In this document: in pieces, positions 24,074 to 32,483 of the stretch
Numbering within the stretch: the first letter of the stretch is position 1
How the letters are laid out: every line of letters starts with the position of its first letter
Assembly: GCA_017744735.1 (NCBI GenBank)
Contig: JAGIAR010000009.1
Location: forward strand, 124,001 to 188,000
Direction: 5' to 3'
From: Novosphingobium sp.
Lineage (GTDB): Bacteria; Pseudomonadota; Alphaproteobacteria; Sphingomonadales; Sphingomonadaceae
Length of the DNA stretch: 64,000 nt
The notes under the pieces: model-generated
Told to the model about the DNA's origin: nothing
Database searches by the model: none
Seen by the model: the letters and a program-made list of their open reading frames with translations, nothing else
Made by a program: the position numbers and the translations under genes

Positions 24074-25579
24074 ATGAACGACATGACCACCATCGACCGC
24101 ACCCAGCGGGAATATTCGGCCGCCGCGAAGGAATTCCTCGCGCGCAAGCCGCAGCTTTTCATCAACGGCGAATGGGTCGATTCCAGCCATGACAAGGTGC
24201 TGGAAGTCGAAGATCCCTCGTCGGGCAAGATCGTCGGCCACATCGTCGATGCGTCGGACAAGGATGTGGACCGGGCGGTCGCCGCGGCGAAGGCCGCGCT
24301 GGACGACAACCGCTGGTACGGCCTGCCGCCGATGCAGCGCGAACGGATCATGCACCGCTTCGCCGATCTGCTCGAGCGCGACGCCGACCTGTTCGCCGAA
24401 CTCGAGGCGATCGACAACGGCAAGCCCAAGGGCATGGCCGCGGGCGTCGACGTGCCCGGCGCCATCAGCCAGATCCGCTACATGGCCGGCTGGGCCAGCA
24501 AGAGCGGCGGCCAGGTGCTGCAGCCCTACACCATGCCCACCGGCACCGTGTTCAGCTATACCGTCAAGGAGCCGGTCGGCGTCTGCGCGCAGATCGTGCC
24601 GTGGAACTTCCCGCTGCTGATGGCCTGCCTCAAGATCGCCCCGGCGGTCGCCGCGGGCTGCACCACCGTGCTGAAGCCGGCCGAGCAGACTTCGCTCACC
24701 GCGCTCAAGCTGGCCGATCTGGTCCAGGAAGCCGGCTTCCCGGCGGGCGTGATCAACATCATCACCGGCAACGGCCACACCGCGGGCGACCGCATGGTCA
24801 AGCACCCCGACGTGAGCAAGGTCGCCTTCACCGGGTCGACCGAGATCGGCAAGGTGATCAACCGCAACGCGACCGACACGATGAAGCGCGTCACGCTGGA
24901 ACTGGGCGGCAAGAGCCCGGTGGTGGTGATGCCCGACGTCGATGTCGCGACCACCGCCCCCGGCGTTGCCGGCGCGATCTTCTTCAATTCGGGGCAAGTC
25001 TGCGTCGCCGGTTCGCGCCTGTTCGCGCATAAGTCGGTGTTCGACCAGGTGCTCGAAGGCATGACCCAGACCGCCGACTTCTGGGCCCCGCGCGCCAGCC
25101 TCGATCCCGCCGCCCACATGGGCCCGCTGGTCTCGAAGGAGCAGTACGACAAGGTCATGGGCTATATCGACGCGGGCAAGCGCGACGGCGCCAGCGTGGT
25201 GATGGGGGGCGACAGCCCGGGCGGCTATTACGTCAACCCGACCATCCTTGCCGACGTGAACCCGCAGATGAGCGTGGTGCGCGAAGAGATCTTCGGGCCG
25301 GTCGTGGTCGCCCAGCGCTTCGAGGATCTCGACGAGGTCGCCAAGGCCGCCAACGACACCTGCTTCGGCCTCGGCGCCGGGGTGTGGACCAAGGACGTCA
25401 GCGCGATGCATCGCCTCGCATCCAAGATCAAGTCGGGCACCGTGTGGGGCAATTGCCACGCGGCGATCGACGCGGCGCTGCCGTTCGGCGGCTACAAGGA
25501 ATCGGGCCTCGGCCGCGAGCAGGGCCAGGCCGGCCTCGACGCCTATCAGGAAACCAAGACCGTCATCATCCAGCTTTGA
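24074..25579 (+). CDS. Aldehyde dehydrogenase
   Basis: The 501-residue NAD(P)-dependent enzyme is full length for the ALDH superfamily. The catalytic Cys310 (SGQVCVAG) and general base Glu276 (LELGGKSP) are present with the normal spacing of 34, along with FTGSTEIG for NAD and the oxyanion Asn in VPWNFP. The C terminus has PFGGYKESGLGRE. It follows the PQQ alcohol dehydrogenase after 140 bases that contain a strong operator-like palindrome, so it probably has its own promoter. Oxidation of an aromatic side-chain aldehyde, such as vanilloyl acetaldehyde, would fit the cluster. The exact substrate is inferred only. Confidence 0.9.
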   Translation: MNDMTTIDRTQREYSAAAKEFLARKPQLFINGEWVDSSHDKVLEVEDPSSGKIVGHIVDASDKDVDRAVAAAKAALDDNRWYGLPPMQRERIMHRFADLLERDADLFAELEAIDNGKPKGMAAGVDVPGAISQIRYMAGWASKSGGQVLQPYTMPTGTVFSYTVKEPVGVCAQIVPWNFPLLMACLKIAPAVAAGCTTVLKPAEQTSLTALKLADLVQEAGFPAGVINIITGNGHTAGDRMVKHPDVSKVAFTGSTEIGKVINRNATDTMKRVTLELGGKSPVVVMPDVDVATTAPGVAGAIFFNSGQVCVAGSRLFAHKSVFDQVLEGMTQTADFWAPRASLDPAAHMGPLVSKEQYDKVMGYIDAGKRDGASVVMGGDSPGGYYVNPTILADVNPQMSVVREEIFGPVVVAQRFEDLDEVAKAANDTCFGLGAGVWTKDVSAMHRLASKIKSGTVWGNCHAAIDAALPFGGYKESGLGREQGQAGLDAYQETKTVIIQL

Positions 25580-25588
25580 TGGAACGTT

Positions 25589-25753
25589 CCTTCCCCCTTT
25601 ACGGGGGAAGGATACGCAGCCTTGGCCGCGTGCGGCCTAGGCGAAGTTGGAAGAGGGTGATTGACGCAACGTTGCGTGCGCTTCCCACCCTCTCCAACTA
25701 CGGCTAGCGAGTGAACTCGCAAGCCTCCGTATCCTCTCCCGTCAAGGGAGAGG
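25589..25753. repeat. MITE-like inverted-repeat element without a gene
   Basis: Left arm 25589-25659 and right arm 25686-25753 are imperfect inverted copies. Each has an outer hairpin (CCTTCCCCC/GGGGGAAGG and CCTCTCCC/GGGAGAGG), then GGATACG, a second small hairpin, and GTTGGA(A/G)GAGGGTG at the inner edge. A perfect palindrome ACGCAACGTTGCGT (25664-25677) sits in the middle. The arms match those of the DUF559-bearing element at 33112-33636 (GGATACGCAG, CTAG, AGTTGGA, GAGGG). It looks like a non-autonomous relative of that element inserted between two operon genes. Confidence 0.75.
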
Positions 25754-25774
25754 AGCGGACCACAAGGAAGTCCT

Positions 25775-26647
25775 ATGCCCATCGACCTCACCAAGATCCG
25801 CGCGATCGACGTCCACGTTCACGCCGAAGTCTCATGCCACGATCCCGAAGACCCGGTGATGGGCCAGTATTTCGACGCGGCCAGCGCCTATTTCAAGGCG
25901 CCGCGCGAACGCCCCAAGATGCCCGAGATCATCGAGCTCTACCGCGAGACCAACATCGCGCTGGTGCTGTTCACGGTCGACTGCGAAAGCGGCATGGGCG
26001 CGAAGCGGGTGAGCAATTACGAAGTCGCCGAGCAGGCGCTCAAGAACGACGACATCTGCATGGCCTTCGCCAGCATCGATCCGCACAAGGGCAAGTACGG
26101 TGCGCGCGAGGCGCGCGACCTGATCGAGAATTATGGGGTCAAGGGCTTCAAGTTCCACGGCATCGCGCAGAACGCGCACCCCTCCGACCGGATGGCCTAT
26201 CCGATCTACGAGGTGATCGCCGAATACGGCCTGCCCGCGATCTTCCACACCGGCCATTCGGGCATGGGCACCGGGATGCGCGGCGGCGGCGGCATGCGGC
26301 TGAAGTATGGCCAGCCGATCCTGATCGACGACGTCGCGGTCGACTTCCCCGACATGAAGATCATCCTCGCCCATCCGAGCTGGCCGTGGGTCGACGAGAG
26401 CCTGTCGATGGCGCTGCACAAGACCAACGTCTACATTGACCTGTCGGGCTGGAGCCCGAAGTATTTCCCCAAGCAGGTGATCCAGTACGCAAACACCCAG
26501 CTCAAGCACAAGATGCTGTTCGGCACCGACTTCCCGCTGATCCATCCCGACAAGTGGATGGCCGCGGCGGCCGAGGTCGGCTTCCGCGACGAGGTGATGC
26601 CGCTGATCATGAAGGACAATGCGGCGAAGGTGCTGGGGCTCGCGTGA
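25775..26647 (+). CDS. Amidohydrolase-family TIM-barrel protein (hydrolase type)
   Basis: The 290-residue protein is in the same broad group as the LigW-like protein at 9525 but keeps the metal motif HVH (His14, His16) near the start. It also has FKFHG, FHTGHSG, AHPSWPW and the late FGTDFP aspartate. This pattern fits metal-dependent hydrolases or decarboxylases of aromatic degradation, such as meta-cleavage product hydrolase LigY-like proteins or ring-opening hydrolases. It lies 22 bases after the repeat element and overlaps the next gene by GTGA. A precise reaction cannot be given. Confidence 0.75.
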   Translation: MPIDLTKIRAIDVHVHAEVSCHDPEDPVMGQYFDAASAYFKAPRERPKMPEIIELYRETNIALVLFTVDCESGMGAKRVSNYEVAEQALKNDDICMAFASIDPHKGKYGAREARDLIENYGVKGFKFHGIAQNAHPSDRMAYPIYEVIAEYGLPAIFHTGHSGMGTGMRGGGGMRLKYGQPILIDDVAVDFPDMKIILAHPSWPWVDESLSMALHKTNVYIDLSGWSPKYFPKQVIQYANTQLKHKMLFGTDFPLIHPDKWMAAAAEVGFRDEVMPLIMKDNAAKVLGLA

Positions 26648-27099
26648 GCGACCCGGATGACATCCGCGGCTGGCAGCGCCTGTCGCCGGGCGTCACCACT
26701 TCGGGCCGGCTCGAGGACAGGGACATTGCGCGGCTGGCCGGGCTCGGCGTCGCGCACGTGATCAACCTCGCGCTGGACGATCATCCCGATGCGCTGGCCG
26801 ACGAGGGCGCCAAGCTGGCCGCGCACGGCATCTTCTACACCCATATCCCGGTGCCGTTCGACGCGCCGGAAGAGGCGCATTATCAGGCGTTCGTGAAGGC
26901 CTTCGAGGGCGGCGCGGCGCCCGCGCATGTCCATTGCATCGCGAACTGGCGCGTCTCGGCCTTCTTCTATCGCTATCATCTCGAGCGCGGCATGGCCGAG
27001 CCCGAGGCGCGTGCGCTGATGGAGCGGCAATGGTCGCCCGCCACGCACGACCACCCTTCCGCACCGAAATGGGCGGCGCTGATAACAAAGAGGACCTGA
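26644..27099 (+). CDS. Protein tyrosine phosphatase-like protein
   Basis: The 151-residue protein starts at a GTG overlapping the upstream TGA. It looks like the dual-specificity phosphatase fold: GRLEDRDIARLAGLGVAHVINL at the start and a loop VHCIANWRVSAFFYRY. The loop has Cys followed by four residues and Arg, one shorter than the classical C-x5-R signature, so catalysis is uncertain. Related small proteins in bacteria are annotated as PTP family or beta-lactamase-hydrolase-like. Its place in a catabolic operon is unexplained. Confidence 0.65.
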   Translation: MSDPDDIRGWQRLSPGVTTSGRLEDRDIARLAGLGVAHVINLALDDHPDALADEGAKLAAHGIFYTHIPVPFDAPEEAHYQAFVKAFEGGAAPAHVHCIANWRVSAFFYRYHLERGMAEPEARALMERQWSPATHDHPSAPKWAALITKRT

Positions 27100-27846
27100 A
27101 TGGATTTCGCGGGCAAGCATATCGTCGTCACCGGGGCATCGAGCGGGATCGGCCTGGGCGTAGCAAAACTGCTGGCAGCGCGCGGCGCGCGCCTGTCGCT
27201 GATCGCGCGGCGCAGGGAACTGCTCGACGAAGCGGTGGCGGAATTGGGCGCGAACACCGCAGGCTTCACCGCCGACGTCGGCGACAAGGCGCAGCTCGAC
27301 GCGGCGATCGACGCGGCGGCCGCGCATTTCGGGCCGGTCGAGGCGCTGTTCGCCAATGCCGGGCTGACCGGCGGCTTCACCCCCTTCACCGCCTTCGATC
27401 CCGAGGTGTTCGAACAGACCCTGCGGGTGAACCTGACCAGCGTGTTCTGGGCCGCGCAGAAGGTGATCCCGGCGATGATCGCAGCGAACAAGGGCGCGAT
27501 CCTCGTCACCGGCAGCATGGGTTCGAAGCGCGGCATGGCGATGAACCCGGCCTATGTCGCATCGAAGCACGGCGTGCTCGGCCTGACCCGCGCGATCGCG
27601 GTCGAGATGGCGCCGCACAACATCCGCGCCAACTGCATCATCCCCGGCTTCATCCGCACCGAGGCGCTCGACCGGATCCCGCCCGAACAGCAGGGCAAGA
27701 TCGAGGGCCGCGTGCCGATGCGCCGGATGGGCTCGGTCGAGGAACTGGCCGAAGTCGCCGCCTTCCTGCTCAGCGACGCCGCCAGCCATGTGACCGGCCA
27801 GGACTGGGCGGTCGACGGCGGGGTGCTGGAAAGCATCGAAGTCTAA
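27100..27846 (+). CDS. Short-chain dehydrogenase/reductase
   Basis: The 248-residue classical SDR has TGASSGIG for the cofactor, ANAG, a catalytic Ser in VTGSMGS, Tyr-x3-Lys in YVASKHG, and a C terminus ending VDGG. It starts immediately after the upstream stop (CTGAATG), so it is in the same operon. The substrate is an alcohol or ketone of unknown identity. The Rossmann residues do not separate NAD from NADP clearly. Confidence 0.88.
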   Translation: MDFAGKHIVVTGASSGIGLGVAKLLAARGARLSLIARRRELLDEAVAELGANTAGFTADVGDKAQLDAAIDAAAAHFGPVEALFANAGLTGGFTPFTAFDPEVFEQTLRVNLTSVFWAAQKVIPAMIAANKGAILVTGSMGSKRGMAMNPAYVASKHGVLGLTRAIAVEMAPHNIRANCIIPGFIRTEALDRIPPEQQGKIEGRVPMRRMGSVEELAEVAAFLLSDAASHVTGQDWAVDGGVLESIEV

Positions 27847-27856
27847 GGAATACGCG

Positions 27857-28048
27857 ATGGGCCCGGACGGCCATTTCACTTACGACGAATGGGCCGCGCA
27901 CACGGTCGAGAAGATCGTGAGCATTGGCCTGCCGTTGCCCGAGGAACACCGCGCGGACTATCTTCGCCTGCAAATATCCCTCGCGCTGAACCAGGCTCTT
28001 CGTCACGGCCGGTCAGGCCGCTCGAACGATGAGCCCGTCGCCGCATAA
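27857..28048 (+). CDS. Small hypothetical protein
   Basis: The 63-residue soluble protein (MGPDGHFTYDEW... with YLRLQISLALNQALRHGRSG in the second half) is not one I recognise. It sits in a tight operon, ten bases after the SDR and twenty before the LigF-like GST, with AAGGAA upstream. An amphipathic helix in the second half could be an interaction surface. Conserved position would support it being real. Confidence 0.55.
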   Translation: MGPDGHFTYDEWAAHTVEKIVSIGLPLPEEHRADYLRLQISLALNQALRHGRSGRSNDEPVAA

Positions 28049-28068
28049 CAAAGAACCGGAGAGAGCAG

Positions 28069-28842
28069 ATGGCCCTGAAATACTACCACGCCGAACCGCT
28101 GGCGAATTCGCTCAAGTCGATGCTGCCGCTGAAGGAAAAGGGCCTCGCCTACGAGAGCATCTATGTCGACCTGCACAAGTTCGAGCAGCATTCGGACTGG
28201 TTCGTCGCGATCAATCCCGAAGGCCAGGTGCCGGTGCTCGACCATGACGGGACGATCATCACCCACACCACGGTGATCAACGAATATCTCGAGGACGTCT
28301 TTCCCGACGCCCAGCCCGCGAGCGGCCCGCTGCGCCCGAAGGACGCGGTCGGCGCGGCGAAGATGCGCTACTGGAACAAGTTCATCGACGAGCACGTGAT
28401 GAACTACGTCTCGATGCACGGCTGGCACCGGCTGGTCGGGGTGATCGCGCGCAACATCGACGACGGGACCTTCGAGGAACTGCTGAGCCACATCCCGCTG
28501 CCCGACCAGCGCAAGAAATGGGCGACCGCGCGCTCGGGCTTTTCCGAGGCCGATCTCGCCAATGCGACCGACAAGATCGTCTACGCGCTGACCAAGATCG
28601 AAAAGCAGCTCGGCGAGACCGCCTATCTCGCCGGCGACAGCTACACCCTCGCCGACATCAACTTCTTCGCCCATTGCGGCGCGATGGTCGACCGGATGTT
28701 CCCCGAACTGAATGTCGACGCGACCTATCCGAAGCTCGTCGCATGGCGCGAGACGGTCAAGGCGCGCCCGGCGGTGAAGGAAGCGCTCGCGAGCGAAGAC
28801 CGCACCGCGCCCGGCCTGCGCACCTGGAGCGGCGACCGGTGA
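28069..28842 (+). CDS. Glutathione S-transferase, LigF-like beta-etherase
   Basis: The 257-residue GST begins LKYYHAEPLANSLK and contains KFEQHSDWF, NPEGQVPVL and a THTTVINEYLEDVFP segment that closely follow LigF of Sphingobium SYK-6. The C-terminal domain has HGWHRLVG and YTLADINFF. LigF cleaves the beta-ether bond of one enantiomer of C-alpha-keto dimers, releasing guaiacol and a glutathione adduct. Together with the GST pair at 20261-21783 this gives the cluster two etherase types, perhaps of opposite stereochemistry. The assignment to the family is firm, but the enantiomer is not known. It overlaps the next gene by GTGA. Confidence 0.85.
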   Translation: MALKYYHAEPLANSLKSMLPLKEKGLAYESIYVDLHKFEQHSDWFVAINPEGQVPVLDHDGTIITHTTVINEYLEDVFPDAQPASGPLRPKDAVGAAKMRYWNKFIDEHVMNYVSMHGWHRLVGVIARNIDDGTFEELLSHIPLPDQRKKWATARSGFSEADLANATDKIVYALTKIEKQLGETAYLAGDSYTLADINFFAHCGAMVDRMFPELNVDATYPKLVAWRETVKARPAVKEALASEDRTAPGLRTWSGDR

Positions 28843-29243
28843 CGCCCAGGATCGGCCTCGTCACGCTGGGCGTGGCCGATCTCGCCCGCTCGCTTGCCTT
28901 CTACCGCGACGGGCTCGGCCTGCCGACCCACGACTACGACCCCGAGGCCGGCGTGGTGTTCTTCAAGCTCGACGGGACATGGCTCGGCCTGTTCGCGCGC
29001 GAGGAGCTGGCGAAGGATGCCAGGGTTCCGGCCGAAGGCTCGGGCTTTCGCGGCATCACCCTTGCCCATAACGAACCGAGCAAGGAGGGGGTCGACGCGG
29101 TTTTCGCCGAGGCGCTCGCCGCCGGCGCGACGTCGGTGAAGGCTCCAGAGGACGTCTTCTGGGGCGGCTACTCCGGCTATTTCGCCGATCCCGATGGCCA
29201 TCTGTGGGAAGTCGCCTACAACCCCTTCATGGATCTCACCTGA
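28839..29243 (+). CDS. VOC (glyoxalase/bleomycin resistance) family protein
   Basis: The 134-residue protein has two beta-alpha-beta-beta-beta halves: IGLVTLGVADLARSLAFYRDGLGLP and the late YFADPDGHLWEVAYNP. The first metal ligand position (usually His) is not obvious. Glu in WEVAYNP is present. It starts at a GTG overlapping the LigF-like stop and may process the glutathione-linked product, but that is only suggested by position. No substrate can be assigned. Confidence 0.8.
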   Translation: MTPRIGLVTLGVADLARSLAFYRDGLGLPTHDYDPEAGVVFFKLDGTWLGLFAREELAKDARVPAEGSGFRGITLAHNEPSKEGVDAVFAEALAAGATSVKAPEDVFWGGYSGYFADPDGHLWEVAYNPFMDLT

Positions 29244-29268
29244 CGAAGAATTTGGGAGGAAATATTCG

Positions 29269-30276
29269 ATGCGCGCATGGTTGCTGCCCGCCGGTTCCGA
29301 CGGTTTCGACAAGCTCTACCAGGATACGCTGCCCGATCCGACGCCCGGCCCGGGCGAAGTGCTGATCGCGCCCAAGGCCTGGTCGATCAATTACCGCGAT
29401 TTCGCGGTGGCTTCGGGCCATTATTTCGGCGGCGTGCTCAAGCAGCCGGCGATCCCGCTGTCCGACGGCGCGGGCGAAGTGGTCGCGGTCGGCGCGGGCG
29501 TCACCCAGTTCAAGCCGGGCGACAAGGTCCAGGGCGCGTTCTTCACCAACTGGGTCGAAGGCCCGCCGCGGATGAGCATGGCGCTGGGCGACGGCATGGG
29601 CCCGGGGATGCTGGCCGAGCTGGTCGTGCTGCCCGAAACCGGCGTGGTCGCGATGGCCGAGAGCCTCAGCTATGCCGAAGCCGCGACCCTGCCCTGCGCG
29701 GGCGTGACCGCATGGAACGCGCTGCACGAAGGCCCGCGCGCGCTGCGTCCGGGCAACCGGGTGCTGGTGCTCGGCTCGGGCGGCGTCTCGGTGCTGGCGC
29801 TGCAGATCGCGCGGGCGAGCGGCTGCGAGGTCTTCGCGACCTCCTCCAGCGATGAAAAGCTCGAGCAGCTCAAGGCGCTCGGCGCGTCGCAGGGCGTCAA
29901 CTACAAGACCACCCCCGAATGGGGCCCGCATATCGGCCGCGCGCTCGGCGGGGTCGACAAGGTGGTCGAGGTCGGCGGCGCCGGCACCGCCGAACAATCG
30001 ATGATGGCGCTGCGCACCCAGGGCGAAGTCGCGATGATCGGGGTGCTCTCGCCCGAAGGCGGGCCGAACCCGCGCGCGCTGATGATGACCGCCGGGAGCC
30101 TGCGCGGGATCTTCGTCGGCTCGGTGGCGATGGCCAGGGCGCTCAACGCGGCGATCGACGTCAACGGGATCAAGCCGGTGATCGGCAAGAGCTTCGGCTT
30201 CGATTCCGCAAAAGAGGCCTATGCGCATGCGTGGGGACCGGATAGCTTCTCCAAGACGGTGATCGAGCTCGGATAA
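29269..30276 (+). CDS. MDR-family NADPH:quinone oxidoreductase-like protein
   Basis: The 335-residue medium-chain oxidoreductase has a GroES-like N-terminal half and a Rossmann half with LGSGGVSVLALQ. The catalytic zinc cysteine of alcohol dehydrogenases is absent: 'WSINYRDF' stands where Cys would be. It is therefore of the zinc-free quinone reductase/enoyl reductase type. I start it at 29269 after GGGAGGAAAT. The substrate is unknown. An enone or quinone formed from aromatic intermediates is possible. Confidence 0.82.
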   Translation: MRAWLLPAGSDGFDKLYQDTLPDPTPGPGEVLIAPKAWSINYRDFAVASGHYFGGVLKQPAIPLSDGAGEVVAVGAGVTQFKPGDKVQGAFFTNWVEGPPRMSMALGDGMGPGMLAELVVLPETGVVAMAESLSYAEAATLPCAGVTAWNALHEGPRALRPGNRVLVLGSGGVSVLALQIARASGCEVFATSSSDEKLEQLKALGASQGVNYKTTPEWGPHIGRALGGVDKVVEVGGAGTAEQSMMALRTQGEVAMIGVLSPEGGPNPRALMMTAGSLRGIFVGSVAMARALNAAIDVNGIKPVIGKSFGFDSAKEAYAHAWGPDSFSKTVIELG

Positions 30277-30302
30277 ACGGGCCGGTCCGGGAGAGGACGG
30301 CA

Positions 30303-31541
30303 ATGGCGACACAGGCGGCGGCTCGGCCGAAGAGCGAACTCAACTACATGCTCGGGCTGATGCTCGTGCTCACGCTGGGCAACGGGATCGTCGGGTTCGA
30401 CCGGCAGACCGTCTCGTTCCTCGCGCCGTTCATCGTCAAGGACCTCGGGCTCAACAACACGCAGATCGGCTCGATCGCCGCGGCGCTGTCGCTGGCGATC
30501 GCGCTGTCGTCCTTCGTCGGCGGCCAGCTGGCCGACCGCAGCGGGCGCGGCAAGGCCGTGCTGGTCGCCTGCACGCTGCTGTTCTCGCTGCTTTCGGGGG
30601 TGAGCGGGTTCGCCGGGAGCTTCATGGTCCTGCTGCTGTGCCGCTTCGCGCTGGGCGCCACCGAAGGCCCGATCGTGCCGATCAGCCAGGCGATGATCCT
30701 GCGCGCGAGCAGCCCGAAATGGCGCGGCTTCAACATGGGCTTCATGCAGATGGTCGGCGCCTTCGGGATCGCCGGCTTCATCGGCCCGGTGGTCGCGACG
30801 CAGCTGGGCGAAGCGCACGGCTGGCGCACCGCGATGTTCCTTTCGATCATCCCCGGGCTGATCGTCGCGGCGATGATGGTGTTCCTGATCCGGCCCGATC
30901 CGAAGCAGCGCCCGGCCGAGGCGGAACCGAAGGGCGCGCTGATCGCGGATTTCAGCGAGCTGCTGAAGATCCGCAACATGCGCGCCTCGCTCGCGATCGC
31001 CGGCCTCGTCACCGCGTGGCTGGTGCTCAACAGCAGCTTCCTGGTGCTGTTCCTGACCAGCGTGAAGGGCCTCGCGCCGACCACCGCGGGCTGGGTGATC
31101 GGCATGGGCGGCTGGGGCGCCTTCGTCGGCGGGATCCTGTTCCCGACCATCAGCGACCGGGTGGGGCGCAAGCCGGTGCTGGTGCTCGGCTGCCTTGCCG
31201 CGACGCTCGGGCCGATCGCGATGCTGGTCCTGCCCTCCGATCCGGTGCTGCTCGCTATCGGCGTGCTGGTCGGCTGGATGCCGCTGGGGATCGCGCCGCT
31301 CTATTGCGCCGCGGTGCCGAGCGAGAGCGTGCGGCCCGGCCTCGTCACCACCGCGGTCGGGCTGTCGATGGGCTTTGCCGAACTGTTCGGCGGGGTGGTG
31401 GTGCCGCCGCTGGCCGGCCGCGCCGCCGACATGTTCGGGCTTCAGGCGATCTTCGTGATCTGCATCGGCCTTGCGCTGGTGGCGGCTTTCGCGGCATTGT
31501 TCCTGAAGGAAACCGCGCCGGGCAAGACCGGCGCCGCCTGA
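30303..31541 (+). CDS. Major facilitator superfamily transporter
   Basis: The 412-residue membrane protein has about twelve hydrophobic helices and the MFS loop motif GGQLADRSGRGK between helices 2 and 3, with a second weaker copy (PTISDRVGRKP) between helices 8 and 9. The first helix reads GNGIVGFDRQTVSF, a pattern seen in aromatic or organic acid carriers. It sits between an oxidoreductase and an oxygenase gene in the catabolic run, so uptake of an aromatic acid is the likely role. Confidence 0.88.
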   Translation: MATQAAARPKSELNYMLGLMLVLTLGNGIVGFDRQTVSFLAPFIVKDLGLNNTQIGSIAAALSLAIALSSFVGGQLADRSGRGKAVLVACTLLFSLLSGVSGFAGSFMVLLLCRFALGATEGPIVPISQAMILRASSPKWRGFNMGFMQMVGAFGIAGFIGPVVATQLGEAHGWRTAMFLSIIPGLIVAAMMVFLIRPDPKQRPAEAEPKGALIADFSELLKIRNMRASLAIAGLVTAWLVLNSSFLVLFLTSVKGLAPTTAGWVIGMGGWGAFVGGILFPTISDRVGRKPVLVLGCLAATLGPIAMLVLPSDPVLLAIGVLVGWMPLGIAPLYCAAVPSESVRPGLVTTAVGLSMGFAELFGGVVVPPLAGRAADMFGLQAIFVICIGLALVAAFAALFLKETAPGKTGAA

Positions 31542-31555
31542 GAGGCTGCAAGACC

Positions 31556-32464
31556 ATGTGGGAAGTGCGCGTCACCCCTTGCGGGGATTTCGACAACCAT
31601 CCGTACCAGACCAATCATTTCCGGGTCGAGCCGCTGTCGGGCGCGATGGGCGCGGAAATCGTCGGCCCGCGCCTGCCGGACATGTCGGACGAGGCGTTCG
31701 AGGCGTTCAAGCAGGCGCTGTATCACCACAAGATGCTGTACATGCGCGACCAGCACCTGAGCCATGCCGAGCATGAGGCGTTCGGCGCGCGGCTCGGGCC
31801 CTTCGCGGTCGATGCCTATACGCAGGGCGTGCCCGGCCACCGCGACGTCCACCCGATCATCAAGGAAGCCGACACGCGGGTCGCGAGCCTGTTCGGCGGC
31901 GGCTGGCACACCGACAGCCCGTTCCTGGCCGAGCCGCCCGCGATCACCACGCTGCGCGCGGTGGAAGTTCCGCCCTACGGCGGCGACACGAGCTGGGCCA
32001 ATTGCGCGCTCGCCTTCCGCCATTTGAGCAAGACCTACCAGGACATGCTGCGCGGGCTGAAGGTGCACATGTCGGCGCGCAACAACTACCTCACGCAGGA
32101 GACCCTGCTGGGCACCGCGATCCAGTTCTCGAACGACGAGACCCGGCGCGAAGGGCTGGAGGGCCGCTTTCACCCGCTGGTCCGCGCGCATCCCGAGACC
32201 GGCGAGGAATCGCTCTATATCTGCGACACCTACACGGTCGGTTTCGAAGGCATGACCACGATGGAAGCCAAGCCGATCGTCGACTTCCTCGTCGCCCATT
32301 GCACCCAGGCGGCGTTCACCTGCCGGCTGCGCTGGGAACCGGGCACGGTCGCGCTGTGGGACAACCGCGCGGCGATGCACCTCGGCCCCAACGACTACGA
32401 CGGCTTCCGGCGCGAAATGTACCGCACCACCACCGCCGGCGGAAAGGTCGAGGCCGCTGCCTGA
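31556..32464 (+). CDS. TauD/TfdA-family Fe(II)/2-oxoglutarate dioxygenase
   Basis: The 302-residue enzyme has the iron triad His118-x-Asp120 (GGWHTDSPF) and His275 (NRAAMHLG), with Arg290 (MYRTT) to bind 2-oxoglutarate. Length and order fit TauD/TfdA. Members hydroxylate next to a heteroatom so that a sulfonate, ether or aryloxy group is released. TfdA-like cleavage of aryloxy acids would fit a lignin cluster. It follows the transporter by 14 bases. Confidence 0.87.
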   Translation: MWEVRVTPCGDFDNHPYQTNHFRVEPLSGAMGAEIVGPRLPDMSDEAFEAFKQALYHHKMLYMRDQHLSHAEHEAFGARLGPFAVDAYTQGVPGHRDVHPIIKEADTRVASLFGGGWHTDSPFLAEPPAITTLRAVEVPPYGGDTSWANCALAFRHLSKTYQDMLRGLKVHMSARNNYLTQETLLGTAIQFSNDETRREGLEGRFHPLVRAHPETGEESLYICDTYTVGFEGMTTMEAKPIVDFLVAHCTQAAFTCRLRWEPGTVALWDNRAAMHLGPNDYDGFRREMYRTTTAGGKVEAAA

Positions 32465-32483
32465 GCTGGCCCCTGACCGGCAC

